DNA of 20,836 bases from contig JAFGCX010000037.1 in NCBI GenBank assembly GCA_016932415.1, positions 1 through 20,836 on the forward strand, written 5' to 3'. Position 1 is the stretch's first letter; the number at the start of each line of letters is the position of its first letter. The DNA comes from Candidatus Krumholzibacteriota bacterium (GTDB lineage: Bacteria; Krumholzibacteriota; Krumholzibacteriia; Krumholzibacteriales; Krumholzibacteriaceae). This document shows, piece by piece, positions 6,511-13,587 of this stretch. A program made the position numbers and the translations under genes. The notes below the pieces were generated by a model that saw only the letters and a program-made list of their open reading frames with translations, searched no databases and was not told the origin of the DNA.

Positions 6511-8516
6511 CCACTGACGACAAATATATTTTCTTCCGATACTGCGCCCCCGCTGGTAAGGTCCTCGACCTGCAGCAGAAGAAGGTATTTACCCGGCTCC
6601 AGCGATCCGATCGATATCCTGATCATATCAGAAGCTTCAGAGGAATTCACGCTCTGCTCAAGTGAACTTGATATATAGGGGGATCGTTCGCCACTGTCGC
6701 CCCTGATGCTTCGTTTTATCCAGTAAAGAGTATTCTTTATTCCACTCGACCCTGAACCGTCCTCAGCAGGCCTTCTGATCGAATAGGTGACGCGGTACCT
6801 GGAAAGGTCATCCTCATTCCTTTTCAGATTGTAAATATCATAAGCGATACAGAGGTCATTCCCGGAATCGTAGACGGGGATCGGATCGAGAATGCGCAGG
6901 CAATCTCCGTTTTTGCCGTCGAGCAGGAAACGAATAGTGCTGGTTTTAAGCGAACCTGATCCAAGCGATCGGATCTCGAAGGTGTCTCTCCAGGTGCCTC
7001 TTCTCAGCGGCCTGCCTCCGGAAAATTCGATGCCGAAAACGCATTCACCGATCCTTGCCGCGAGAAGGGCGGAAAGCCCGCAAAGAAAGTATCTGCCACT
7101 GGATTTTTCCATCTGATCCAGAGTATCAGGCCTCAGTTCGATCTTCTTGTCGAGTATCCGTTCCAGATTGTTGTCATAAGCGACAAGGCAGAAACAATAT
7201 CGGTTTTTCGGATCGTCTATGACTGAATCCGGCAGAGCGATTGCGAATTCGATGTCGGTTTTTTCTCCGGGTCCTCTATTCTGGGATATCTGGATATGAA
7301 ATGGCGCGTCGAGGTATTCTACCGGGTATTGATATGCCTGTGGGAGGTTATCAAAAATACTCTGAGTTATGCCAGAAAGACGGCTGTAAGCAGGATCTAT
7401 GGGAATGTGATAATTTCCGTTAAGGAATTCATCCTGGAAATAGAGCCGGAAGTTCGATTCCGAGCGGCTGTATTCCCATACGACGATCGGCCCGTCGGTT
7501 CCATGACCGATATCGTAAAGAAGTTTGTCGGGGAGTCCGTAGCTGATCAGTGCCTGTCCCCTTACAGATTCGGCTCCATCGATACCCAGTCTTTTCAACG
7601 TGAGAAGTTCTCTGGCGAAAAAGACTCTCTCGTAGTGCTCCAGAAGACGTTCATTAATATCAGTCGCTATTGTCGGATCGTTCGTAAACCAGAATCTTCT
7701 GTTCCAGTCCTTCTTTATATCTTCCGGCCAAGTGAGGTAATCATCACGAATTTCCGGAGAGAGCAGGGGAGCGGTATCGACGTAGTAGATCTTCTCCCGG
7801 TCTTTCATCATCTCCAAAGCACGATTAAATCTTTCTTCGGCACGGGCGAAATCGCCAAACCGAAGAGATACCGATGCTGAAAGAAGCCACGAACGTGGAT
7901 CGTCGGGATACAGTTCCAAAAGTATCGAAGAATATTTTCTCGCTGTCCTGTCCATCCTTCTGAACATATGGAGGAATCCAAGGTTGAAGATCGTCTCCCC
8001 GTGGCGGTTATCGATATCGTACGCCTTTTTGTAAAATCGCAGTGCGTTCTTGAGTTCTTCGGTGAAGCACATATTTTCGAGGTATTCTTCTTTTTTCATC
8101 TGGGCGAGATAATACCAGGCATGGAAAGAGCCCGGATCCAGTTTGATCGCTTCCCTGAATGATTCTTCAGATTCACCGGTAAATTGCATCGCGTGGAAAG
8201 TCAGGCCTTTTTCTATGTGATTGAGCGGGTTGTCCGGTTCAAGAAGGATAGCTTTCTCGATTGCTTCTATCGACCTGGACCTGGAATAGGGAGTTCCCTG
8301 TAACCTGTAAAGGACGCAGAGTCTTCTGTAAAGCGCCGGATCGTCCGCGGAGGCCCTCATGAGAGTCCTTACAGCAGATATCTGATCGGCGACCGCGCCA
8401 GGCTCTATTTCGCCCTGGCCATCGAGGAAATCCTCATCAAAGACCGTCTTCTCATATGGGGCGCAGGATAAAAAAAGATAAACGATGACCGAAGAGATTA
8501 TCAATTTCTGTTTCAT
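6507..8516 (-). CDS. TPR lipoprotein with GWxTD-type domain
   Basis: A 669-residue predicted lipoprotein. The signal peptide ends in the lipobox LFLSC, with Cys18 to be acylated. Residues about 45-245 contain tandem TPR-like helical hairpins (for example AIEKAILLEPDNPLNHIEKG and FREAIKLDPGSFHAWYYLA). Residues about 265-372 resemble the GWxTD domain of FCB-type bacteria: DWNRRFWFTNDPT, then NERLLEHYERVFFA, YGLPDKL, VWEYSRS and FRLYFQDE. The name-giving GW-x-TD is degenerate here (GAESVRGQALISYG). The remaining 290 residues look like beta-rich domains ending in a segment about sustaining ligand or assembly contacts that I cannot name. AGGGA seven bases before the ATG supports the start. The function of GWxTD proteins is not established; a scaffold role at the envelope is inference. 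Confidence 0.8.
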   Translation of the reverse strand: MKQKLIISSVIVYLFLSCAPYEKTVFDEDFLDGQGEIEPGAVADQISAVRTLMRASADDPALYRRLCVLYRLQGTPYSRSRSIEAIEKAILLEPDNPLNHIEKGLTFHAMQFTGESEESFREAIKLDPGSFHAWYYLAQMKKEEYLENMCFTEELKNALRFYKKAYDIDNRHGETIFNLGFLHMFRRMDRTARKYSSILLELYPDDPRSWLLSASVSLRFGDFARAEERFNRALEMMKDREKIYYVDTAPLLSPEIRDDYLTWPEDIKKDWNRRFWFTNDPTIATDINERLLEHYERVFFARELLTLKRLGIDGAESVRGQALISYGLPDKLLYDIGHGTDGPIVVWEYSRSESNFRLYFQDEFLNGNYHIPIDPAYSRLSGITQSIFDNLPQAYQYPVEYLDAPFHIQISQNRGPGEKTDIEFAIALPDSVIDDPKNRYCFCLVAYDNNLERILDKKIELRPDTLDQMEKSSGRYFLCGLSALLAARIGECVFGIEFSGGRPLRRGTWRDTFEIRSLGSGSLKTSTIRFLLDGKNGDCLRILDPIPVYDSGNDLCIAYDIYNLKRNEDDLSRYRVTYSIRRPAEDGSGSSGIKNTLYWIKRSIRGDSGERSPYISSSLEQSVNSSEASDMIRISIGSLEPGKYLLLLQVEDLTSGGAVSEENIFVVSG

Positions 8517-8560
8517 AACCGATCCCTGGCGACGTGATAATTTCCCCCGGAACGGGTCAG

Positions 8561-8589
8561 ATGCTAATATATGGAGCTATAACAGTCAA
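8561..8589 (-). promoter_or_regulatory. putative promoter of the GWxTD lipoprotein gene
   Basis: On the minus strand TTGACT (8589-8584) is followed after exactly 17 bases by TAGCAT (8566-8561), matching the sigma-70 type consensus at five and four of six positions. It would give a leader of about 40 bases before the ATG at 8516. Confidence 0.45.
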
Positions 8590-8696
8590 GAATATTAAGT
8601 TATAAAGCTTCTTAATGCTCCGACTTGTCCATTAAGGAATAAAAATTGCATGAAATAACTTCGATGGATTGCGCCAGGCCTTCATCGAGGAAGAAT

Positions 8697-10151
8697 ATGA
8701 CAAGCCAGATAACAGAAACGTTGCCGGCCGAGCTGGGCCAGTTTAACGATGTCATAGATGGTATGGGAAAACTCCTGTTGCAGGCGAAAATCTATCCAAG
8801 AGGTCATCCTTCAGTAGATAAGTATCTCGATTCAGCCTTTGATTCGCTTACAAAGATGCTCAGTAACAAGTACAGCGTGGTATTGAGAGTCTTCAATGAT
8901 TCGATCTGTTACCTGAACTACGAATTCAATTCCAAAGAGCAAAGCAGGAAGGAATTCAGTTTCCTCATCAACTCGCTTGATATGATGTCTGTCGGTGAAC
9001 TGGAGATTGAAAAGGGTATTGGAAAAAATGAATTTCTTTCCTTCATGGAAATAGCGGCAAGCGTTCTTAAAGGGGACCGGGAATTCGATCTATCCGGCGC
9101 GTGGAACAGTATAGAACATATCAAGGTCAGGCACGATATGTCGGGAAGTAATAAAAACGCGCTCATAACTGTCGATCAGGTCAAAACATCTCCGATCTCT
9201 TCAAATGCTGCGAGAAAAAATCATGATCGTGGAGAAGATGGAATCTGCGGAGCGATCGGTGACGTATTGAGGAAACTGGAGAAGATACAATCGAACGACG
9301 GGATGAAAGCTGGAAAACTGATCCTGGATATAGTCGGAAATGAGAACAGGAACAATTCGATAGCCCTGCTCCTGAAATCACTGACGAATTATGACGATTA
9401 TACTTTCAGGCACTCGGTCAATGTCGCCGTCATATCGGCCGCGACCGCCAGACATGTCGGTTTTGGGGAAAGTGAGACCGCCTGGGTCGGTCTGGCGGCC
9501 CTCATGCATGATATAGGAAAGCTTTACGTGCCGAAAAAGATATTGAAAAAGAGCGGCCGGCTTTCTCCAGCCGAATGGCAGATGATCAGGAAACATCCGG
9601 TAGACGGGGCAGAGATTCTAAAGGCGGAGGGAATTGATGACAGGATATGTAAAGTGGCGTACCAACATCATATGCGGCATGATCTTACGGGGTATCCGGC
9701 CCACAGGGGTGAAAAGATCCTTCAGGCAAGCGAGATAGTAAGAATAGCTGACACATACGACGCTCTGACGACAAAAAGGGTATACAGGAAACAGATCAGC
9801 CCCTATGAAGCTATCAAGATGATGGCGAGGACGAGGAAGACGGAATTCCATCCACAGTATTTTGATAATTTTCTCCATATGATGGGAAATATTCCGATCG
9901 GCAGTATACTGGTCCTCGAGTCTGGAGAGACAGTGATAGTCGTAGACATTAACAGGAAAACGGGCGCGTTTCCCAGGGTAAGAGTCATAAGGGACAGCAA
10001 CGGAGTCGAAGTAGACAATGAGATAATTCTGGATCTTAACGAGAGAAATCCCGGAACGAGAAGAGTAAAATACAGGATACGCGGAGTTATCGACGACCCT
10101 GTCCGTAATGTCGAAATAGGAAAATATCTGATAGCCTCGGATGTGGATTGA
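8697..10151 (+). CDS. HD-GYP domain protein, probable cyclic-di-GMP phosphodiesterase
   Basis: A 484-residue cytoplasmic protein in two parts. Residues about 10-130 form an N-terminal domain with IYPRGHPSV and alternating strands, a module I have seen named only as an uncharacterised N-terminal region of HD-domain proteins. Residues about 235-395 are an HD-GYP domain: H239, HD at 271-272 within LMHDIGK, a histidine pair at 324-325, GYP at 332-334, and RIADTYDALTTKRVYRK. Such domains hydrolyse cyclic-di-GMP using a bi- or trinuclear metal centre. The usual HHExxDGxGYP reads HHMRHDLTGYP here, so activity is likely but not certain. A beta-rich tail of about 80 residues follows. Start: AGGA five bases before ATG 8697 is preferred. 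A TTG at 8646 with AAGGA is an alternative adding 17 residues. Confidence 0.85.
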   Translation: MTSQITETLPAELGQFNDVIDGMGKLLLQAKIYPRGHPSVDKYLDSAFDSLTKMLSNKYSVVLRVFNDSICYLNYEFNSKEQSRKEFSFLINSLDMMSVGELEIEKGIGKNEFLSFMEIAASVLKGDREFDLSGAWNSIEHIKVRHDMSGSNKNALITVDQVKTSPISSNAARKNHDRGEDGICGAIGDVLRKLEKIQSNDGMKAGKLILDIVGNENRNNSIALLLKSLTNYDDYTFRHSVNVAVISAATARHVGFGESETAWVGLAALMHDIGKLYVPKKILKKSGRLSPAEWQMIRKHPVDGAEILKAEGIDDRICKVAYQHHMRHDLTGYPAHRGEKILQASEIVRIADTYDALTTKRVYRKQISPYEAIKMMARTRKTEFHPQYFDNFLHMMGNIPIGSILVLESGETVIVVDINRKTGAFPRVRVIRDSNGVEVDNEIILDLNERNPGTRRVKYRIRGVIDDPVRNVEIGKYLIASDVD

Positions 10152-10174
10152 ACCGTCGGTCGTTCATTCCTGCC

Positions 10175-10224
10175 ATAAAGAAAGCCCAGGACGATCATCC
10201 TCACGTATGATGATCCCCCCGGGC
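10175..10224 (-). terminator. intrinsic terminator of the small exported-protein gene
   Basis: On the minus strand, 28 bases after the TAG at 10252, a stem forms between 10224-10209 and 10199-10184. The outer four pairs are GCCC with GGGC and the inner seven are GATCATC with GATGATC, with three mismatches between. TTTCTTTAT follows at once (10183-10175). The plus-strand side has no T run, so it does not obviously end the HD-GYP transcript. Confidence 0.75.
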
Positions 10225-10251
10225 CAAACTCACTTCACCTTCAGTCGAAGC

Positions 10252-10650
10252 CTATACCCTTCCAGCCTTGCCAAGCTGTTCAAGGTCTCCGTGAACACTC
10301 CACGTATATTCGACTTTGTCGACGCTTGAATGGATAATGAATTCGATCGTCTTTCCCGCTTTTACCGGATTAGATCCTGTCCGGGCAAGAAAGTCCTCGC
10401 CGTCAGTCACGACGCACCATCCGGAAGGCGCGTATACATCGACAATAGAGGCTTCGGGGTCAATGATCTTCAAACCGAATATCTTCGACCCCGAAGAGGT
10501 GACTCTCAATTTTATCAAAAACCTTCCGTCTTCCATAACAGTAACGCTTTTGTTGACTGATGCCGCAGCCCCAAATGCCGAATGACTTATCGAGGCGATA
10601 ACCGCAATCGCCGTCAAGACGATAAGAGCTTTCGTTTTTAGCGCATTCAT
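10252..10650 (-). CDS. small exported protein, unknown function
   Basis: A 132-residue exported protein I do not recognise. The start is the ATG at 10650: GGGAG lies eight bases upstream and a clean signal peptide follows (about residues 1-28, AFGA cleavage). A longer in-frame ATG at 10716 is rejected because it would run through a perfect inverted repeat and a promoter leader. The mature protein is about 100 residues, predicted all-beta with alternating hydrophobic residues (RFLIKLRVTS, IFGLKIIDP, KTIEFIIHS), compatible with a single immunoglobulin-like or jelly-roll domain. One cysteine (in GWCVVTD) remains. It is a monocistronic unit with its own extended -10 promoter and terminator, divergent from the barrel-like gene. 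Function not assigned. Confidence 0.75.
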   Translation of the reverse strand: MNALKTKALIVLTAIAVIASISHSAFGAAASVNKSVTVMEDGRFLIKLRVTSSGSKIFGLKIIDPEASIVDVYAPSGWCVVTDGEDFLARTGSNPVKAGKTIEFIIHSSVDKVEYTWSVHGDLEQLGKAGRV

Positions 10651-10691
10651 GTTGTTAACTCCCATCACGTTACAAAAATAACTTAATTTAG

Positions 10692-10715
10692 TGATTGAGA
10701 ATATCATCTCAATCA
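10692..10715. repeat. perfect inverted repeat in the leader of the small exported-protein gene
   Basis: TGATTGAGA (10692-10700) and TCTCAATCA (10707-10715) are exact reverse complements separated by six bases. It sits between the predicted start of minus-strand transcription (near 10727) and the ribosome-binding site. In RNA it forms a nine-pair hairpin; in DNA it could be an operator. A T-rich stretch with six T lies about eleven bases farther along the transcript, too far for a standard terminator. Confidence 0.7.
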
Positions 10716-10733
10716 ATTGCCCTGTACGACATT

Positions 10734-10763
10734 ATTATAGCACAAATGATGATGCCATGTCGA
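10734..10763 (-). promoter_or_regulatory. extended -10 promoter for the small exported-protein gene
   Basis: On the minus strand TCGACA (10763-10758) is followed after 18 bases by a perfect TATAAT (10739-10734). TG one base before it makes TGCTATAAT, the extended -10. It is one of the clearest promoter-like matches in the window and gives a leader of about 77 bases. Confidence 0.7.
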
Positions 10764-10819
10764 GGGGTGAAAAGATTTCCTGCAATAAAAAACAGTGAGA
10801 CATTTTTTCCCCTGACAGA

Positions 10820-10848
10820 TTGTTTACGTATTATGTAACTGTAATAAT
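10820..10848 (+). promoter_or_regulatory. weak promoter candidate for the barrel-like gene
   Basis: TTGTTT (10820-10825) and AATAAT (10843-10848) are 17 bases apart on the plus strand, with only partial consensus matches. Nothing better is visible in the gap before 10906. The segment contains TGTTTAC, reminiscent of the elements before ggt and the secreted-protein pair. Confidence 0.3.
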
Positions 10849-10905
10849 GACAGGGTTATACGTTATTCGCAAAAAGGGAATGATCGTTGCAGCAGGACTA
10901 TCGAG

Positions 10906-11484
10906 ATGAAAAAAATAATAATATTGATGATCTGGATGATTATTATTCCATCATCGATCGTAGCTTCACCCTTTGAAAGCAACGGTGTGGAGACACATAT
11001 CGGTGTCAATACGGCTATTTTCCTTCCATGGCATCACAACGGGATAGGATACGGATATGGATTCAGTCTTGTGATGAGGCCATCGTATGCGCGCTATCTT
11101 TACGATGAGCTGGAAAAATGGAATTTCGGTATCGCCCTGCAATCGACATCGCAGTATATCGCGGAAGGATTTGGGTATTCTGATCTGTGTCTATCCCTCC
11201 GTTATTATTTTAACAGGGAAAGATCAGATGTCGGATGGGAAAGTGGATTCATAGGGGCTGGAGTCGGAGTAGCGTCTGTGTCCTGGAGATCGGATAACGG
11301 ACCGGGAAAACTGAAAGATACTGATTTTATCCTTGAAGCAGGTTATGAGTTCGATCTTCAGAATATACTGCAACTGCCGCTTGTACTGATGTTCAGTTTC
11401 AACTATCGCCTGATCGATATTGAGCCGGTCAGCTATACCGGCGTTGGAGCCGCTTTAAGCTTCTGTTACGGAATCGATCAATAA
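10906..11484 (+). CDS. probable outer-membrane beta-barrel protein
   Basis: A 192-residue exported protein. The signal peptide covers residues 1-20 (KK, then a long isoleucine-rich core, VAS cleavage). The mature part alternates aromatic and small residues in short strands: IGVNTAIFLPW, GYGYGFSLVMRPSYARYLY, WNFGIALQSTSQY, DLCLSLRYYF, GFIGAGVGVASVSW, DFILEAGYEF, PLVLMFSFNYRL and YTGVGAALSFCYG. This pattern suits an eight-stranded outer-membrane barrel of the OmpA/OmpW-like porin-type superfamily. AGGA upstream of the ATG is a modest ribosome-binding site. I cannot assign a ligand or partner, and I recognised no family signature. It lies divergent from the small exported-protein gene and upstream of the receiver gene. 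Confidence 0.65.
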   Translation: MKKIIILMIWMIIIPSSIVASPFESNGVETHIGVNTAIFLPWHHNGIGYGYGFSLVMRPSYARYLYDELEKWNFGIALQSTSQYIAEGFGYSDLCLSLRYYFNRERSDVGWESGFIGAGVGVASVSWRSDNGPGKLKDTDFILEAGYEFDLQNILQLPLVLMFSFNYRLIDIEPVSYTGVGAALSFCYGIDQ

Positions 11485-11576
11485 AGTGTTTCGGCGGATA
11501 TGCTGGCACACAACTCGCTTCTGAATAACCATAACATCGTAAAGTATCATAATTGGTCGAGTCCAAGGGAAATAAG

Positions 11577-11942
11577 ATGGAAACAAGAGTCCTGATTGTC
11601 GATGATGAAGTGCATCTTGCGAAAATACTGCAATTTACGCTTGAACATGCCGGATACAAGGTTGAAACGGCGTTTGATGGCCAGGAGGCGCTCGCGAAGG
11701 TCCCCGTCTTCTCTCCAGATATTATTATCCTTGATCTGTCTCTGCCCGTAATCGACGGGTATGAAGTCTGCAGGATATTGAAATCGGCTGAAAAGACGAG
11801 GGATATTCCAGTAGTTATTCTGTCGGCACGCGATTTCAAAAGGGATGGACTCGAAAAACCCCTGACGGCGGAACTTCTGATCGAAAAACCTTTCAACACA
11901 GAATCGCTATTGAGTGAGCTCTCGAAGCTGCCTGTCAGATGA
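11577..11942 (+). CDS. stand-alone response-regulator receiver
   Basis: A 121-residue protein that is only a CheY-like receiver domain. The acidic pocket is D9-D10, the phosphoacceptor is D53 (in IILDLSLP), and the switch residues are S83 and K104 (in EKPF), all present. There is no DNA-binding or enzymatic output domain, so signalling must occur through protein contact, as in CheY-like or phosphorelay proteins. Start: ATG 11577 has AAGGGA seven bases upstream; a TTG at 11553 would extend it without benefit. No histidine kinase is in the window. A HAMP membrane protein without kinase domain is encoded convergently 29 bases away. Confidence 0.93.
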   Translation: METRVLIVDDEVHLAKILQFTLEHAGYKVETAFDGQEALAKVPVFSPDIIILDLSLPVIDGYEVCRILKSAEKTRDIPVVILSARDFKRDGLEKPLTAELLIEKPFNTESLLSELSKLPVR

Positions 11943-11971
11943 GATCCGGAAAGACCGGTTCGCTGAGGGGG

Positions 11972-12598
11972 TTATACAGGTTGCATGAATACCGCGCCGT
12001 CATCAGGAGCTTCACTGGAATCTGATGATCTGACAATACCGCTCCTCGAATCCTTTTCCCTGGCCATCTCTTCGATTATCCTGCCTGTCTCGACGTCCCG
12101 GTTCTTTTCGGCGAGCATCTCAAGAGATTTATGAAGCCTCAGTGCTTCTTCCGCATTGCGTTGACGAAGCGTCTCTACCATATGAGCAAGCGCCCTCTGC
12201 ATAGACGCGAACAACTGGTCTCCGACAGGTTCTTCGATTTGAGGGAATTTATCCCTGGACACATGGATAATATTCTTGTGGAGGTATAGCAGGGGTTGGA
12301 AGATCCGGTTTGTAACCAGAATTGAGAGCAGGTAGAACGATCCGATTATGATCATGGAAAAAGCGAATGTGTTGATTATAAGCAGATTCTTCATCTTGCT
12401 GACAATGGGAAGCAGCTCAGGGAACTGAGTCGAGACTGCTGAACTGTTGGAGACAAGACCAAAGTAGAAAGATACGCCGAAGGCGATCGCTACCGTCATA
12501 GAGCTGCCGAAGACAAGCAACCTTATCTGTTTCTTGAGTTTTCCAGCCATATTGACATCTGGTTGAAGACGTTCTGAATCTGTTTTTGAATAAGACAT
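11972..12598 (-). CDS. two-helix membrane protein with HAMP-like domain and no output domain
   Basis: A 208-residue inner-membrane protein. Two transmembrane helices at about residues 26-48 and 71-95 flank a short periplasmic loop of about 20 residues. A HAMP-like segment follows from about 93 to 160: the FQPLLYLHKNI helix, a connector, and an amphipathic helix with many charged residues. The last 50 residues are hydrophilic and probably disordered. HAMP domains normally relay signals to kinase, cyclase or methyl-accepting domains, none of which is present. Either it dimerises and passes a signal to a separate partner or it is a structural protein. GGGAG eight bases before the ATG sets the start. 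It is probably cotranscribed with the upstream DUF116 gene (105-base gap containing a hairpin). Confidence 0.7.
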   Translation of the reverse strand: MSYSKTDSERLQPDVNMAGKLKKQIRLLVFGSSMTVAIAFGVSFYFGLVSNSSAVSTQFPELLPIVSKMKNLLIINTFAFSMIIIGSFYLLSILVTNRIFQPLLYLHKNIIHVSRDKFPQIEEPVGDQLFASMQRALAHMVETLRQRNAEEALRLHKSLEMLAEKNRDVETGRIIEEMAREKDSRSGIVRSSDSSEAPDDGAVFMQPV

Positions 12599-12617
12599 AT
12601 TCTGCTCCCGGGATTTA

Positions 12618-12641
12618 CCGGATCGGTTTGTCGCGATCCGG
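12618..12641. repeat. inverted repeat between the DUF116 and HAMP genes
   Basis: CCGGATCG (12618-12625) and CGATCCGG (12634-12641) are exact reverse complements with an eight-base loop. In the minus-strand transcript no T run follows, so this is not a standard terminator. It could be a processing or stability hairpin between two cotranscribed genes, or an operator. Confidence 0.6.
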
Positions 12642-12703
12642 ATAAAATTATAGCTATTATCCTTGATATATCAATAATTGTGCCATAAGAGCCCCCGGAA
12701 AGG

Positions 12704-13501
12704 TCAGCTTTTGGGGGAAAATGCTTCAAGGGCCGATCTGAGTTCATCAATATCGATCAAAGTATCCTTGCAGGGTCCAGAAGGACGGCTGTTTGGAATG
12801 CCGATCACTGCTATCTTTGGAGCGACATCCCTGATCCCGCTGATCAGGTCTCTTTCACACGCAATAGCTACTATTGCCCTTGGGGATATTCTGCTGATGA
12901 TCTTTCTCGCGACGCTGCCTCCCGGAGCGGTATGGACCTCTATGTCCGGGAATTCGCCGCAGACTCTGACAGCTTCTTCGCGGATATCCTTTCTCAGGCA
13001 TCTCGGAAAGAGAGCGAGTACCGGACCTTTATCATCAGGTGCAGGACGGGCGAGAGTATTGGCGACCCTGATAAAAGAATGACTCAACCGGTCACGGGAG
13101 ATACCGAGTTTCGATGCGACTTTGATCACTATCGGCAGTATAAAGAATAACAGGCCGCTGCCTCTCGTGAGGCAGATCTTCAGATAGCTCCTTCTGCTCA
13201 GGACGGAGATGACCAGAAGCAGGTACCAGGCGAGGACGAAGAGAGAAACAAGAAGAAAAGAGACGCTGATAATGGTGGCCCAGTTCTTTCCGAATGATTC
13301 GAATCTGGGAAGGATCAGATACCAGAACAGAGCGGCAAGCAGGATCATAGTAGCAAGGACGATCATTGAAAGGATAATAAAAGTCCCTTTACTTTCCGAT
13401 ATAGTTTCTTCCCCGCTATCATTCTCCCAGTCGGCCCATTCATCTCCCAAGACTCTTTTGTCTTTCAACCGTCCGGGATCACTGTTCTTTTCATCTGTCA
13501 T
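12704..13501 (-). CDS. DUF116 family membrane protein
   Basis: A 265-residue protein. The first 36 residues are hydrophilic and acidic. Helices at about 40-62, 76-100 and 115-130 suggest membrane insertion. The C-terminal 110 residues match the DUF116 pattern: LFPRCLRKDI (C168), GGSVARKII, IVAIACERDLISGI (C215), and IPNSRPSGPCKDT (C244). DUF116 proteins usually carry more cysteines in the stretch after the CL motif; here only C181 is seen, so an iron-sulfur cluster there is doubtful. The family's role is unknown, but the pattern resembles a redox or ligand-binding domain. There is no clear ribosome-binding site before the ATG at 13501, and the gene is divergent from the transporter gene. Family assignment is from memory of the motif order. 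Confidence 0.78.
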   Translation of the reverse strand: MTDEKNSDPGRLKDKRVLGDEWADWENDSGEETISESKGTFIILSMIVLATMILLAALFWYLILPRFESFGKNWATIISVSFLLVSLFVLAWYLLLVISVLSRRSYLKICLTRGSGLLFFILPIVIKVASKLGISRDRLSHSFIRVANTLARPAPDDKGPVLALFPRCLRKDIREEAVRVCGEFPDIEVHTAPGGSVARKIISRISPRAIVAIACERDLISGIRDVAPKIAVIGIPNSRPSGPCKDTLIDIDELRSALEAFSPKS

Positions 13502-13587
13502 AGCAGTAAAGTAACTGAAGGAAGAATTTTGTTCAATAATATAAATCGTTGTGAGAGACTCACCGTGGAAGGGAGAAGAATGAGTGC

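Noticed and set aside
7296-7880. A 194-codon plus-strand open frame
   Set aside because: It lies wholly antisense inside the GWxTD/TPR lipoprotein gene, has no ribosome-binding site, and its residues form no recognisable pattern. The opposite strand has lipobox, TPR and domain evidence.
12690-12720. CCCCC/GGGGG pairing around the DUF116 stop
   Set aside because: The five-pair stem has a 16-base loop with the stop inside it and no T run afterwards in the transcript direction.
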